Below are positions 16,290 to 24,347 of a DNA stretch of 64,000 nt, one piece after another (positions within the stretch are counted from its first letter, which is position 1; every line of letters starts with the position of its first letter). The DNA is from Desulfovibrio sp. JC010 (lineage in GTDB: Bacteria > Desulfobacterota > Desulfovibrionia > Desulfovibrionales > Desulfovibrionaceae). The notes under the pieces are model-generated. The model worked only from the letters and a program-made list of their open reading frames with translations, was not told the DNA's origin and searched no databases. Location of the stretch: the NCBI RefSeq assembly GCF_010470675.1, contig NZ_VOIQ01000020.1, forward strand, positions 1 to 64,000. The letters are read 5' to 3'. The position numbers and the translations under genes are program-made.

Positions 16290-17672
16290 CTATTGAAATA
16301 ATGAATTGTTCAATGCCGCAATGTTTTGAAATGCAAAAAGTTCATGTGTCGCCGGTTTATACGGCCCGAGAGGTATGAGTCCGTCCGGGAGCATTCTGTA
16401 AAATGAATAATCCGGGAGCAGTTCATAGAAGTCTTTCATAAAAACACGACTGAAGACATTCATCTCGTTAAATTCAAAATGGATTGCCTTGATTTTATTT
16501 TGCGCAAGCATGTTCGCTGCTCCTTGCAAAACCTGATATTCATGTCCTTCGGTGTCAATTTTTAATAAGTCGATAAAGGATAAGCCCGCTTTTTCTGCAA
16601 AAGAATCAACAGTGGTGATAGATATTTCTTCCGAGTAGGAGTCTTGGCAATGAATATCGCTGATCACATCACGGTAAAGTGAAGCATGTTCTGAACCGTC
16701 GCAATCAGTTCTGTCGTAAAGTCTGGCGGTGCCTTCTTTGTTTGAAAAGCCTATTTCAAAAGAAAAAAAGTTATGTTCTTTGGCATTGCTTCGTAGTCTT
16801 GCAAAAGTCTTTGGCGACGGTTCAAATGCGTAAATTTTCGCTGAGGGTTGAATCTTTTTTGCTAGTGCAGAATAAGATCCATTGTGTGCACCGATGTCTA
16901 GTATCGTGGGGTCGGAAATGCTCCCCAGATATTGCTGCAGAAAAGTCGCCTCGCCGGAAGTGAAATTATCCTGACAATTAAGAAGACCTATGGTCCTGTA
17001 GCACCCGTCAAGCAATTGTAAATTTGATTCATACAGATGTGTCTTCGCAAAGAAATCCAAGTTGTCCCGATATATGTTTCCAGCGAGCTTGGTGTATAAT
17101 TTTACGGAAAGATCTCCGGCAGCTTGGTGGGAAAACAAAGTACTTACCATAAGGTGCTGGTAAATGGAGTAGTCCAAAACATTATTGGCCTGTTCCGTGA
17201 TTGAAGCCAATTCTTGAGTAGTGCTATGCATGCTGAGGGAAAGGCTTTCATTGTTTATGCTTTCCATTAACCGACAATATTCTGTGAATGGCACATTGGA
17301 ATTAGCGCAGCTTAGAACTATATTAGCCAGTAATTTGTCGTTGCTGAAATGTGTTGTATAATAAGTGTCGAAATATTTTTGAGCTGGGGGAGCTGCTGTC
17401 TGAGCAGAGGCCTGCGAACATAAGATTTTACGGCAGGTCAGATTGGAGAAAGCTGAAAGCAGATTCAGTTCGTGGAGATCCTTTATGAACTCAGTGGTGA
17501 TCTGCTCTGTAATATTGAATATTAATAAATCATATTTTTTGCATTGACGGATAAAGTCCGGCAGGTCTTCTGTGCGGTTTGTAAGCGAGTACGTATCAAT
17601 GCTTAGGTTCTTGTTGTCCTTTACGTATTGAAACTCGTGTGTGTTAAAATCGCCGCTTAGCAGAACGCGCAT
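16290..17672 (-). CDS. FkbM-family methyltransferase
   Basis: 460 residues. The C-terminal 220 hold an FkbM-type SAM methyltransferase: TILDIGAHNGSYS (256-268) as motif I, IYAFEPSPKTF as motif II, and LLKIDTEGHEYQVLQGA, a hallmark of the family. FkbM enzymes O-methylate sugars and other hydroxyls. The first 240 residues are an unfamiliar domain beginning MRVLLSGDFNTHEFQYV, perhaps a degenerate glycosyltransferase-like region. AGGAG precedes the ATG. The gene is visibly AT-richer than the flanking core genes and is bracketed by two copies of a tRNA-linked direct repeat, so it is probably horizontally acquired cargo. Confidence 0.82.
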   Translation of the reverse strand: MRVLLSGDFNTHEFQYVKDNKNLSIDTYSLTNRTEDLPDFIRQCKKYDLLIFNITEQITTEFIKDLHELNLLSAFSNLTCRKILCSQASAQTAAPPAQKYFDTYYTTHFSNDKLLANIVLSCANSNVPFTEYCRLMESINNESLSLSMHSTTQELASITEQANNVLDYSIYQHLMVSTLFSHQAAGDLSVKLYTKLAGNIYRDNLDFFAKTHLYESNLQLLDGCYRTIGLLNCQDNFTSGEATFLQQYLGSISDPTILDIGAHNGSYSALAKKIQPSAKIYAFEPSPKTFARLRSNAKEHNFFSFEIGFSNKEGTARLYDRTDCDGSEHASLYRDVISDIHCQDSYSEEISITTVDSFAEKAGLSFIDLLKIDTEGHEYQVLQGAANMLAQNKIKAIHFEFNEMNVFSRVFMKDFYELLPDYSFYRMLPDGLIPLGPYKPATHELFAFQNIAALNNSLFQ

Positions 17673-17774
17673 AAAATCTCCTAAGATTTAATGTGAAGAA
17701 GTACTTATGAGTTTCACGGTAAATTATATGTTCTCATATTCTAGAGCAAGTTTTTTTGTTCTGGCTGGATACAC

Positions 17775-17868
17775 AGAAAACGAAAAAGCCCGATTCTTGC
17801 GAATCGGGCTTAGAAATTTCGTGGCGTCCCCAGGGGGATTTGAACCCCCGTCGCCGGCGTGAAAGGCC
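17775..17868. repeat. Direct repeat, copy 2 (terminator plus tRNA-Glu 3' half)
   Basis: The intact partner of the repeat at 16121-16213. Here the tRNA-Glu part continues into a complete gene. Confidence 0.85.
17783..17811 (-). terminator. Intrinsic terminator of tRNA array B
   Basis: AGCCCGATTC/GAATCGGGCT (17787-17796 with 17801-17810), followed on the minus strand by five Ts. It lies 11 bp past the CCA end of the last tRNA-Glu. Confidence 0.88.
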
Positions 17869-17899
17869 GGTGTCCTGGGCCAGGCTAGACGATGGGGAC
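17822..17899 (-). tRNA. tRNA-Glu (TTC), copy 3
   Basis: 78 nt, same sequence as copies 1, 2 and 4. Last gene of array B. CCA is encoded. Confidence 0.95.
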
Positions 17900-17995
17900 G
17901 CATCTTGAATATGTACCTGCTTCACTATGGCCTTTTAGCGTGAAGCGTGATTTTTAGGTCGACTTGGTCTGGCAGTTCAAGTCTTTTTTATGAAG

Positions 17996-18073
17996 TGGCG
18001 TCCCCAGGGGGATTTGAACCCCCGTCGCCGGCGTGAAAGGCCGGTGTCCTGGGCCAGGCTAGACGATGGGGAC
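17996..18073 (-). tRNA. tRNA-Glu (TTC), copy 4
   Basis: 78 nt, same sequence as the other three copies. Middle gene of array B, 96 bp upstream of copy 3. Confidence 0.95.
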
Positions 18074-18094
18074 GCATCTCATAAAATTTGTTGT

Positions 18095-18169
18095 TGGCTG
18101 GGACACAAGGACTCGAACCTTGATTAACGGAACCAGAACCCGTCGTCCTGCCAATTGAACGATGTCCCA
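18095..18169 (-). tRNA. tRNA-Gln (CTG), copy 2
   Basis: 75 nt, identical to the gene at 13514-13588. Only 21 bp separate it from tRNA-Glu copy 4, against 60 bp in array A. Confidence 0.95.
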
Positions 18170-18182
18170 GCAACGAGAAGAG

Positions 18183-18211
18183 TGTTTATTTGGAATGACT
18201 CTTCCTGTCAA
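18183..18211 (-). promoter_or_regulatory. Promoter of tRNA array B
   Basis: TTGACA (18206-18211), 17 bp, TAAACA (18183-18188) on the minus strand, 13 bp before tRNA-Gln. Confidence 0.7.
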
Positions 18212-18215
18212 CAAC

Positions 18216-18248
18216 TATTTTCGAAATTATTAAAGTATTTCGAAAATA
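18216..18248. repeat. Inverted repeat between Rho_N-like gene and tRNA array B
   Basis: TATTTTCGAAAT and its exact complement, 12 bp each, separated by 9 bases. It lies 7 bp after the stop of the gene ending at 18255, so it may end that transcript; the stem is AT-rich and no T run follows. It touches the -35 of the tRNA promoter. Confidence 0.5.
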
Positions 18249-18254
18249 AAATAA

Positions 18255-18602
18255 TTATACAGACTTAGCGAGAGCGCGGGTCTGCTTTTTCATGCGGTTG
18301 ATTTTGCGACGAAGCTGTGCGCGCTCTTTACGGCCAGTAACAGCTTTTTTCTCGATACGCATTTCTCTCATTTGTCTTTTGATGTTGAGGATGCGATCTT
18401 TGTAAGGGGAAACTGCGCCTTCTTCTTCCTCGATTCCGAGGTATTCCTTGATGTTGGAAATCAGGGTGTCTTTGTCCATACCGGAAGCACCAGCGATCAG
18501 GGGCATTTTATCGATGCAGAGCTGGCGCAGGTCTTTGGTGGTCATTTTTTCGAGGGGCTTCTTCAGTTCAAGACTCTCGAGGGTGGGGGTTTCATCACTC
18601 AT
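18255..18602 (-). CDS. Small basic protein with Rho_N-like domain
   Basis: 115 residues. Residues 18-52 (KMTTKDLRQLCIDKMPLIAG, then GMDKDTLISNIKEYLG) match the small helical Rho N-terminal/SAP-like module. The C-terminal half is a very basic helix (LRRKINRMKKQTRALAKSV), suggesting nucleic acid binding. AAGGAGGACA precedes the ATG at 18602. It is the second gene after the DciA-like gene on the same strand, 37 bp downstream, so the two are probably co-transcribed. Confidence 0.65.
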   Translation of the reverse strand: MSDETPTLESLELKKPLEKMTTKDLRQLCIDKMPLIAGASGMDKDTLISNIKEYLGIEEEEGAVSPYKDRILNIKRQMREMRIEKKAVTGRKERAQLRRKINRMKKQTRALAKSV

Positions 18603-18639
18603 ATTGTCCTCCTTAAGGTGGGCTTTGTGCCCTGAAATA

Positions 18640-19143
18640 TTATGATTTTTCAAAAAGGCGGACGTATTTAAGATAACATCTTCCGACCGCCGATTCTGGA
18701 TCAAATTTGTCTTTCAACCCGCCGATTTTGCCGGGTTTCTTGATCTTGGCGTCCTTGAACTCAGTACGCTTTAATTCGTACCCGTCCAATGGAACCCTGC
18801 CGTTTAACAGTTCGAATAGCACCTTGTCAAAGACTTCTTTGCCAAAAAATGAATTTATTCTCTCAAGAATCTCCGGGGCGAAGTATGACAGCTCTTGCGC
18901 AGCCACCGAATCATCGGATGCAAGGATCAGCGTGCGCTTGCGGTGGCCCAGCGGTTTGGCGAATTCGGACAGCTCTCCCATAAGTTCCGGCCATGCCTTC
19001 CAAAGTCTTGGAATCATGAGCTTGTAGTCGCCGTCCATGGAAGAGACATAATCCCCCATGGCTTCACCCATGTGGCGGATTTTGCGCTGCCGGGGATGGA
19101 AAACCCGTTTGCGGGGGCCGTTATATTTTTTCTTTGCTGCCAT
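18640..19143 (-). CDS. DciA-like (DUF721) protein
   Basis: 167 residues. LWKAWPELMGELSEFAKPLG followed by LILASDDSVAAQELSYFAPEILERIN matches the DUF721 core (W near the start, a strand giving L-x-V/A-x-S and a helix with AQEL). DciA is the proposed ancestral loader of the DnaB replicative helicase. The basic N-terminus (KKKYNGPRKRVFHPRQRKIR) would bind DNA. Confidence 0.72.
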   Translation of the reverse strand: MAAKKKYNGPRKRVFHPRQRKIRHMGEAMGDYVSSMDGDYKLMIPRLWKAWPELMGELSEFAKPLGHRKRTLILASDDSVAAQELSYFAPEILERINSFFGKEVFDKVLFELLNGRVPLDGYELKRTEFKDAKIKKPGKIGGLKDKFDPESAVGRCYLKYVRLFEKS

Positions 19144-19299
19144 ATTATATGATATACCCGTAATGTTCTCGGTGAAGGTTCTTTATACACTAAATCCGCG
19201 CTTGGCAAAAGGTTTCAGACTGATCAGAATCGGTGTCATATTATATTAGTGCTTGACGCTTTCTTGTACTATGGGTAGTGCAGATTGAGATTTTGTTAT

Positions 19300-19315
19300 A
19301 TAAAGATGTCGTTAT
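19300..19315. promoter_or_regulatory. Candidate SahR operator
   Basis: ATAAAGA-TG-TCGTTAT, an imperfect palindrome (six of seven pairs), 21 bp before the sahR-type gene. ArsR-family dimers bind 12-2-12 style imperfect palindromes of this kind, and autoregulation is usual. Confidence 0.5.
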
Positions 19316-19336
19316 GTTTTGTCGATGGGGTAATTG

Positions 19337-20248
19337 ATGGAAATTTTGAAGTTCAGCAAGGCGTTGTCCGATGAGATTCGTATCAGGCTTTTAGCCATGC
19401 TGCGGGACAACGAACTCAATGTTGGTGAGGTGGTGCAGGTTCTGGGCATGTCCCAGCCCCGTGTGTCCCGTCATTTGAAAATCATGCATGAGAGCGGCCT
19501 TCTGGAGTCCAGAAGGGAAGGGCTCTGGAATTTCTATCGTCTGGCCCGGTCCGGCAGCGGCAACCGTTTTGCGGAATCCATCAGCTGGCTCATTGAAAAC
19601 GAACCTGAAGTGGATGAAGACCGCCACCGGGTAACCAAAGTGCTGGCTGAGCGTAATCTTGAGACCCGTAAATTTTTTGATGAAATCGCCGAGGACTGGG
19701 AGCGTTTGCAGAGCGATGTGTTCGGTGAATTTAATCTGGACAGCGAGCTGCTTACCCTTGTGGACCGTTGCAAAGTGGGGGTTGACCTCGGTTGCGGAAA
19801 CGGTTCCCTGCTGGAAAGCCTGCTTTCCAAATGCGAAACAGTCATCGGTGTGGACAGTTCTCCCAAGATGCTGGAGCTGGCGGAGAAACGTCTGGGTAAC
19901 CATCCTGACGTGAGTTTGCGTATCGGTGAACTGACCCACCTGCCCCTGCGCGACTGGGAGGCGGACCTGACTTTTATTTCCATGGTCCTGCATCATCTGC
20001 CGCGTCCGGACAAGGCTGTTGCCGAAGCAGCGCGGACCCTTTCCAGCGGCGGCAAGCTGGTCATTGCCGATTTTCTGTCCCACTCAAATGAGCGTATGCG
20101 CAGTGAATTCGGTGACCGCAGACTCGGTTTTACAGAAGAAGAACTCAGCGGCTGGATGAAGGATGCCGGGCTCGGCTCCATGGATGTCCGCCGTTATCCC
20201 GTAAATGAAGGACTGACCGTCCTTGTATGTATATCAGAGAAAAAGTAA
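19337..20248 (+). CDS. sahR: SahR-type regulator: ArsR DNA-binding domain fused to methyltransferase-like domain
   Basis: 303 residues. Residues 1-85 are an ArsR winged helix (LSDEIRIRLLAMLRDNELNV, then LGMSQPRVSRHLKIMHESGL as recognition helix). Residues 100-300 form a class I SAM methyltransferase fold with VDLGCGNG (149-156), where the ligand binds. ArsR-methyltransferase proteins of this layout next to ahcY in Desulfovibrio are the SahR regulators, which sense S-adenosylhomocysteine and control methionine-cycle genes. It lies 39 bp upstream of ahcY in the same direction. The ATG at 19337 is used rather than the TTG just before it. Confidence 0.85.
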   Translation: MEILKFSKALSDEIRIRLLAMLRDNELNVGEVVQVLGMSQPRVSRHLKIMHESGLLESRREGLWNFYRLARSGSGNRFAESISWLIENEPEVDEDRHRVTKVLAERNLETRKFFDEIAEDWERLQSDVFGEFNLDSELLTLVDRCKVGVDLGCGNGSLLESLLSKCETVIGVDSSPKMLELAEKRLGNHPDVSLRIGELTHLPLRDWEADLTFISMVLHHLPRPDKAVAEAARTLSSGGKLVIADFLSHSNERMRSEFGDRRLGFTEEELSGWMKDAGLGSMDVRRYPVNEGLTVLVCISEKK

Positions 20249-20287
20249 GTAAAAATTTGGGCCGTGCGCCCTTAAATGGAGGCTTCA

Positions 20288-21706
20288 ATGCTTAAAGTAG
20301 ATTCTAAACTTGATTACAAAGTTGCTGACATTTCCCTTGCCGACTGGGGTAACAAGGAAATGCAGCTTTCCGAACGCGAAATGCCCGGTCTCATGGCTAT
20401 CCGTGAGAAATATGGCAAAGAAAAGCCCCTTAAGGGTCTCAAAGTCATGGGTTCCCTGCACATGACTATCCAGACCGCAATGCTAATCGAGACCCTGCAC
20501 GCTCTCGGTGCTGATATCCGCTGGGCTTCCTGCAATATCTTTTCCACTCAGGACCATGCAGCAGCAGCCATCGCTGAAAACGGCACTGCAAAAGTATTCG
20601 CATGGAAGGGTGAAACCCTCGAAGAATACTGGTGGTGCACCGAGCAGGCCCTGACCTGGCCTGACGGTTCCGGTCCCGATCTCATCGTTGATGACGGCGG
20701 CGACGCAACCCTGCTCATCCACCACGGTGTAAAGGCTGAAAAAGACGCTTCCATCCTTGATGAGAAGACCGATAACAAAGAATTCCAGTGCGTTCTGGAT
20801 CGCCTGAAGCTTTCCGTTGCCGAAAATCCCGGCAAATGGACTGCCATTGCAGAAAAAGTACGCGGCGTTTCCGAAGAAACCACCACCGGCGTACACCGCC
20901 TCTACCAGATGCAGGAAGCAGGCGAACTGCTCTTCCCCGCAATCAACGTTAACGACTCCGTTACCAAGTCCAAATTCGACAACCTCTACGGTTGCCGTGA
21001 ATCCCTTGCTGACGGCATCAAGCGCGCTACCGACGTAATGATCGCCGGTAAGGTCGTTGTTGTTGTCGGTTACGGTGATGTCGGTAAAGGTTGCGCCCAG
21101 TCCATGCGCGGCTTCGGTGCCCGTGTTCTGGTTACTGAAATCGATCCCATCTGCGCGCTGCAGGCTGCCATGGAAGGTTTCGAAGTATGCAAAATGGCCG
21201 ACGCTGTTGAACGCGGCGATGTTTTCGTTACCTGCACCGGTAACTACCACGTTGTCACCGGCGAGCATATTTCCAAGATGAAAGATGAAGCAATCATCTG
21301 CAACATCGGTCACTTTGATAACGAAATTGAAATGGGCTACCTTGAAGACAGCAAGACAGCCAAGAAGATCGAAATCAAGCCTCAGGTTGACAAATGGGTT
21401 ATGGAATCCGGCAAGTCCGTTATCGTTCTTGCTGAAGGACGCCTTGTAAACCTCGGTTGCGCTACCGGACACCCCAGCTTTGTAATGTCCAACAGCTTCA
21501 CCAACCAGGCTCTGGCTCAGATCGACCTCGCCAAGAACGAGTACGAGCCCAAAGTAATGATTCTCTCCAAGAAACTGGACGAAGAAGTTGCAAGACTCCA
21601 CCTCGAACGCCTCGGTGTAGAGCTTGATGTTCTCTCCAAAGAACAGGCCGATTACATCAGCGTTGCTGTTGACGGTCCTTACAAGCCTGATCACTACCGC
21701 TACTAA
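20288..21706 (+). CDS. ahcY: Adenosylhomocysteinase
   Basis: 472 residues. Hydrolyses S-adenosylhomocysteine to adenosine and homocysteine, using bound NAD. The NAD-binding loop is [13 protein letters not shown], and substrate residues appear in [17 protein letters not shown] and GVHRLYQM; the C-terminus ends in the highly conserved [10 protein letters not shown], whose Lys and Tyr close the NAD pocket of the neighbouring subunit. The ATG at 20288 has GGAGG 5 bp upstream; the ATG at 20276 would overlap that site. Co-directional with the SahR-type regulator, with a terminator after it. Codon use is strongly biased, as expected for high expression. Confidence 0.97.
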   Translation: MLKVDSKLDYKVADISLADWGNKEMQLSEREMPGLMAIREKYGKEKPLKGLKVMGSLHMTIQTAMLIETLHALGADIRWASCNIFSTQDHAAAAIAENGTAKVFAWKGETLEEYWWCTEQALTWPDGSGPDLIVDDGGDATLLIHHGVKAEKDASILDEKTDNKEFQCVLDRLKLSVAENPGKWTAIAEKVRGVSEETTTGVHRLYQMQEAGELLFPAINVNDSVTKSKFDNLYGCRESLADGIKRATDVMIAGKVVVVVGYGDVGKGCAQSMRGFGARVLVTEIDPICALQAAMEGFEVCKMADAVERGDVFVTCTGNYHVVTGEHISKMKDEAIICNIGHFDNEIEMGYLEDSKTAKKIEIKPQVDKWVMESGKSVIVLAEGRLVNLGCATGHPSFVMSNSFTNQALAQIDLAKNEYEPKVMILSKKLDEEVARLHLERLGVELDVLSKEQADYISVAVDGPYKPDHYRY

Positions 21707-21743
21707 TCTGATTCCCTTCGGGGGATATTGATTTGAATATTAA

Positions 21744-21777
21744 ATTCCGCAGCATCCCGGTGCTGCGGAATTTTTTT
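21744..21777 (+). terminator. Intrinsic terminator of sahR-ahcY
   Basis: AATTCCGCAGCA/TGCTGCGGAATT, 12-bp perfect stem with a 5-base loop and seven Ts. The remaining 150 bp up to the SxtJ-like gene show no gene. Confidence 0.95.
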
Positions 21778-21928
21778 GTAGCTGTATCCAAATGGTCCTC
21801 AAACTTTAGCGAAGCCTAGACCCGCCTAATCTATCTTTGGGAAAACAATTGCCTTTCAAAGGGAATTATCATACGAGAAGTCACAAGTTGTTATTTCCCC
21901 TTTTGTGGTAAAAAAATCAGGTTAAAAA

Positions 21929-22315
21929 ATGTCATTGAATAAAAAGATTTCTAAAAAAGAGTGTTCCGATACAGGAATGGCATTCGTGCTGATTGCGCTG
22001 ATTACCTATCTTGTGCTTAGGCAGGACGAGTACCTCTTCGCAGCCGTAGGGCTGCTGCTGGTCAATATGATTGTGCCGAAAGTATATACTTTGCCTGCAA
22101 AGCTCTGGCTGGGTTTTTCCGCTCTGCTGGGTGCGGTTATGTCCAAAGTGATCCTCACTCTGCTTTACTACGTAATGCTCACTCCGCTGGCTCTGGTTCT
22201 CAAGGTTTTCGGGCACGATCCCATGGCCGCCCGTAAATGGAAGAAAGATGCAGAGTCCGTTTTTGTACAAAGAGATTACAAGTTCCAACCAAAAGATATT
22301 GAATATCCCTTCTAA
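21929..22315 (+). CDS. SxtJ-like membrane protein
   Basis: 128 residues with three predicted membrane helices (MAFVLIALITYLVL, YLFAAVGLLLVNMIV and a long third from LWLGFSALLGAVMSK through YYVMLTPLALVLKVFG) and a cytoplasmic tail DPMAARKWKKDAESVFVQRD. The tail and topology match SxtJ-like proteins, which are found before a DUF5989 peptide and a carbamoyltransferase. Role unknown; the strict gene neighbourhood suggests that it anchors or presents the carbamoyltransferase at the membrane. Confidence 0.75.
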   Translation: MSLNKKISKKECSDTGMAFVLIALITYLVLRQDEYLFAAVGLLLVNMIVPKVYTLPAKLWLGFSALLGAVMSKVILTLLYYVMLTPLALVLKVFGHDPMAARKWKKDAESVFVQRDYKFQPKDIEYPF

Positions 22316-22327
22316 GGAGATTTTGAG

Positions 22328-22477
22328 ATGAATTTTCTTTCCGATATGCTCGGTTTTTTCAAAGAGCGTAAAAAATTTTGGCTGCTGCCTATTGTTATTG
22401 TCCTGCTGCTGTTCGGTTTTCTGATTGTATTCACCAGCGGTTCAGCCATTGCTCCTTTTATTTACACTATATTCTAA
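22328..22477 (+). CDS. DUF5989 small membrane protein
   Basis: 49 residues: MNFLSDMLGFFKERKKFWL followed by one hydrophobic helix (LPIVIVLLLFGFLIVFTSGS) and APFIYTIF. The FKERKKFWLLP junction and the single helix are the DUF5989 pattern. AAGGAGA lies 6 bp upstream of the ATG. It is 12 bp after the SxtJ-like gene and 6 bp before the carbamoyltransferase gene, so all three are one operon. Function unknown. Confidence 0.85.
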   Translation: MNFLSDMLGFFKERKKFWLLPIVIVLLLFGFLIVFTSGSAIAPFIYTIF

Positions 22478-22483
22478 TTGATT

Positions 22484-24340
22484 ATGAAAAAAGCAATTCT
22501 CGGAATATCGGCCTTTTATCACGATTCAGCTGCTGTGATTCTGGTTGACGGCAAGGTTGTTGCCGCCGCACAGGAAGAGCGCTTCACTCGCAAGAAGCAC
22601 GATGAATCGTTTCCTCGCAAGGCCATCGAATACGTGCTTAAAGAGGCCGGACTCACTCTGGCGGACGTGGAGGCTGTGGCCTTCTATGACAAGCCGTTCC
22701 TCAAGTTTGAGCGGCTGCTGGAAACCTATAACGGGGTTGCCCCTGCCGGGCTGAAAAGTTTCATCACCGCCATGCCGGTGTGGATTAAAGAAAAGCTCTT
22801 CATGCGCCATATGCTCAAAAAGGAGCTGGCACGGTTCGGGAAATCCGGTTACAAGCTGCTTTTTCCGGAACACCACCTTTCCCATGCCGCCAGTGCTTTT
22901 TATCCTTCCCCTTTTGAAGAAGCGGCCATCCTTACCGTGGACGGTGTCGGCGAATGGGCGACCACGACAATTTCCAAAGGAAGCGGCAAGGATATTGAAA
23001 TCCTGCGCGAACTGCATTTTCCCCATTCTTTGGGACTGTTCTACTCCGCGGTGACCGCTTTCTGCGGATTCAAGGTCAATTCCGGTGAATACAAGCTCAT
23101 GGGACTGGCTCCTTACGGCAATCCTTCCAATCCTGCGGTCAAGAAGTGGAAGGAAGCTATCTATGAGACCCTTATTGATGTCCGTCCCGATGGTTCCATG
23201 CTGCTTAATATGGAATACTTTGATTTCGCTTCCGGGCTGACCATGTTCAACGCACGCAAGTGGGAGAAGCTTCTTGATCTGCCCCCGCGTACTCCCGAGA
23301 CTGATATCGATCAGGAATATATGGATTTCGCGTGGACTGTGCAGTGCATTACCGAGGAAATAGTTTTTAAGCTGGCCGCTACCACCCGCGAACTGAGCGG
23401 GTGTAATAATCTGGTCATGGCCGGCGGTGTGGCGTTGAACTGCGTTGCCAACGGTAAGCTGCTCAAAGAAAAAGTTTTTGATAGTATCTGGATCCAACCC
23501 GCTGCCGGTGATGCCGGGGGCGCGCTCGGAGCCGCACTTGCCGCCTGGCATATCGGACAGGCCAACGAGCGTACTGTCGTATCTGTGGACAGCATGCAGG
23601 GTGCCTATCTGGGACCGCAGTTCTCCGAAATTGATACCATGCGCGTGGTTCGTAAATATCAGGCCCCGTATCGCAAGGTTGATGACTTCAAAGAGCTTTG
23701 CTCCGAAGTGGGCGGACTTCTCAATGATGGAAAGGTTATTGGCTGGTTTCAGGGCCGCATGGAGTTCGGGCCCCGTGCTCTGGGCAACCGTTCCATTATC
23801 GGTGATCCCAGAAATCCTGAGATGCAGAAGAAGCTGAACCTGAAGATCAAGTTCCGGGAAGGGTTCCGTCCCTTTGCTCCTTCGGTCATGGAAGAAGAAA
23901 TTTCCAATTTCTTTGAGATCGACAGTCCGTCCCCGTACATGCTGCTGGTAGCCCCGGTTGCGGAAGATAAATGCCATCCGCTGCCTGCAGGCTACGAACA
24001 GATGGAGATGTATGACCGTCTGTACGTGAACCGTTCCGAGATTCCGGCCATCACCCATGTTGATAATTCCGCAAGGATTCAGTCTGTGAATAAGGACGTC
24101 AACCCCCGTTATTGGGAGCTGATCAACTCCTTTCGCGAGCAGACCGGGTGCGCGGTTATCGTTAACACCAGCTTCAACGTCCGTGGTGAGCCAATCGTTT
24201 GTACTCCTAACGATGCTTACGCCTGTTTCATGCGTACAGACATGGATTATTTGGTAGTGGGTGATTTCATCTTCGAAAAAACCGCTCAGCCGGAATGGAA
24301 CGAAGAAGTGGATTGGGAAAATCTGTTCGAACTTGATTAG
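22484..24340 (+). CDS. NodU/CmcH-type carbamoyltransferase
   Basis: 618 residues, standard for the family. Transfers a carbamoyl group from carbamoyl phosphate to a sugar or other hydroxyl by way of carbamoyl adenylate. The N-terminal Kae1-like domain has GISAFYHDSAAVILVDG and EERFTRKKHDESFPR, the metal site EHHLSHAASAF and TVDGVGEW; the C-terminal YrdC-like part has MEFGPRALGNRSIIGDPR and NTSFNVRGEPIVCT. Target unknown; its neighbours point to an extracellular polysaccharide or glycan. The ATG at 22484 is used rather than a TTG 6 bp earlier. Confidence 0.93.
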   Translation: MKKAILGISAFYHDSAAVILVDGKVVAAAQEERFTRKKHDESFPRKAIEYVLKEAGLTLADVEAVAFYDKPFLKFERLLETYNGVAPAGLKSFITAMPVWIKEKLFMRHMLKKELARFGKSGYKLLFPEHHLSHAASAFYPSPFEEAAILTVDGVGEWATTTISKGSGKDIEILRELHFPHSLGLFYSAVTAFCGFKVNSGEYKLMGLAPYGNPSNPAVKKWKEAIYETLIDVRPDGSMLLNMEYFDFASGLTMFNARKWEKLLDLPPRTPETDIDQEYMDFAWTVQCITEEIVFKLAATTRELSGCNNLVMAGGVALNCVANGKLLKEKVFDSIWIQPAAGDAGGALGAALAAWHIGQANERTVVSVDSMQGAYLGPQFSEIDTMRVVRKYQAPYRKVDDFKELCSEVGGLLNDGKVIGWFQGRMEFGPRALGNRSIIGDPRNPEMQKKLNLKIKFREGFRPFAPSVMEEEISNFFEIDSPSPYMLLVAPVAEDKCHPLPAGYEQMEMYDRLYVNRSEIPAITHVDNSARIQSVNKDVNPRYWELINSFREQTGCAVIVNTSFNVRGEPIVCTPNDAYACFMRTDMDYLVVGDFIFEKTAQPEWNEEVDWENLFELD

Positions 24341-24347
24341 TGTGAAA

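Noticed and set aside
20483-21694. A 403-codon open frame antisense to ahcY
   Set aside because: The sense frame is unmistakably adenosylhomocysteinase with highly biased codons; the antisense protein has no known motif.
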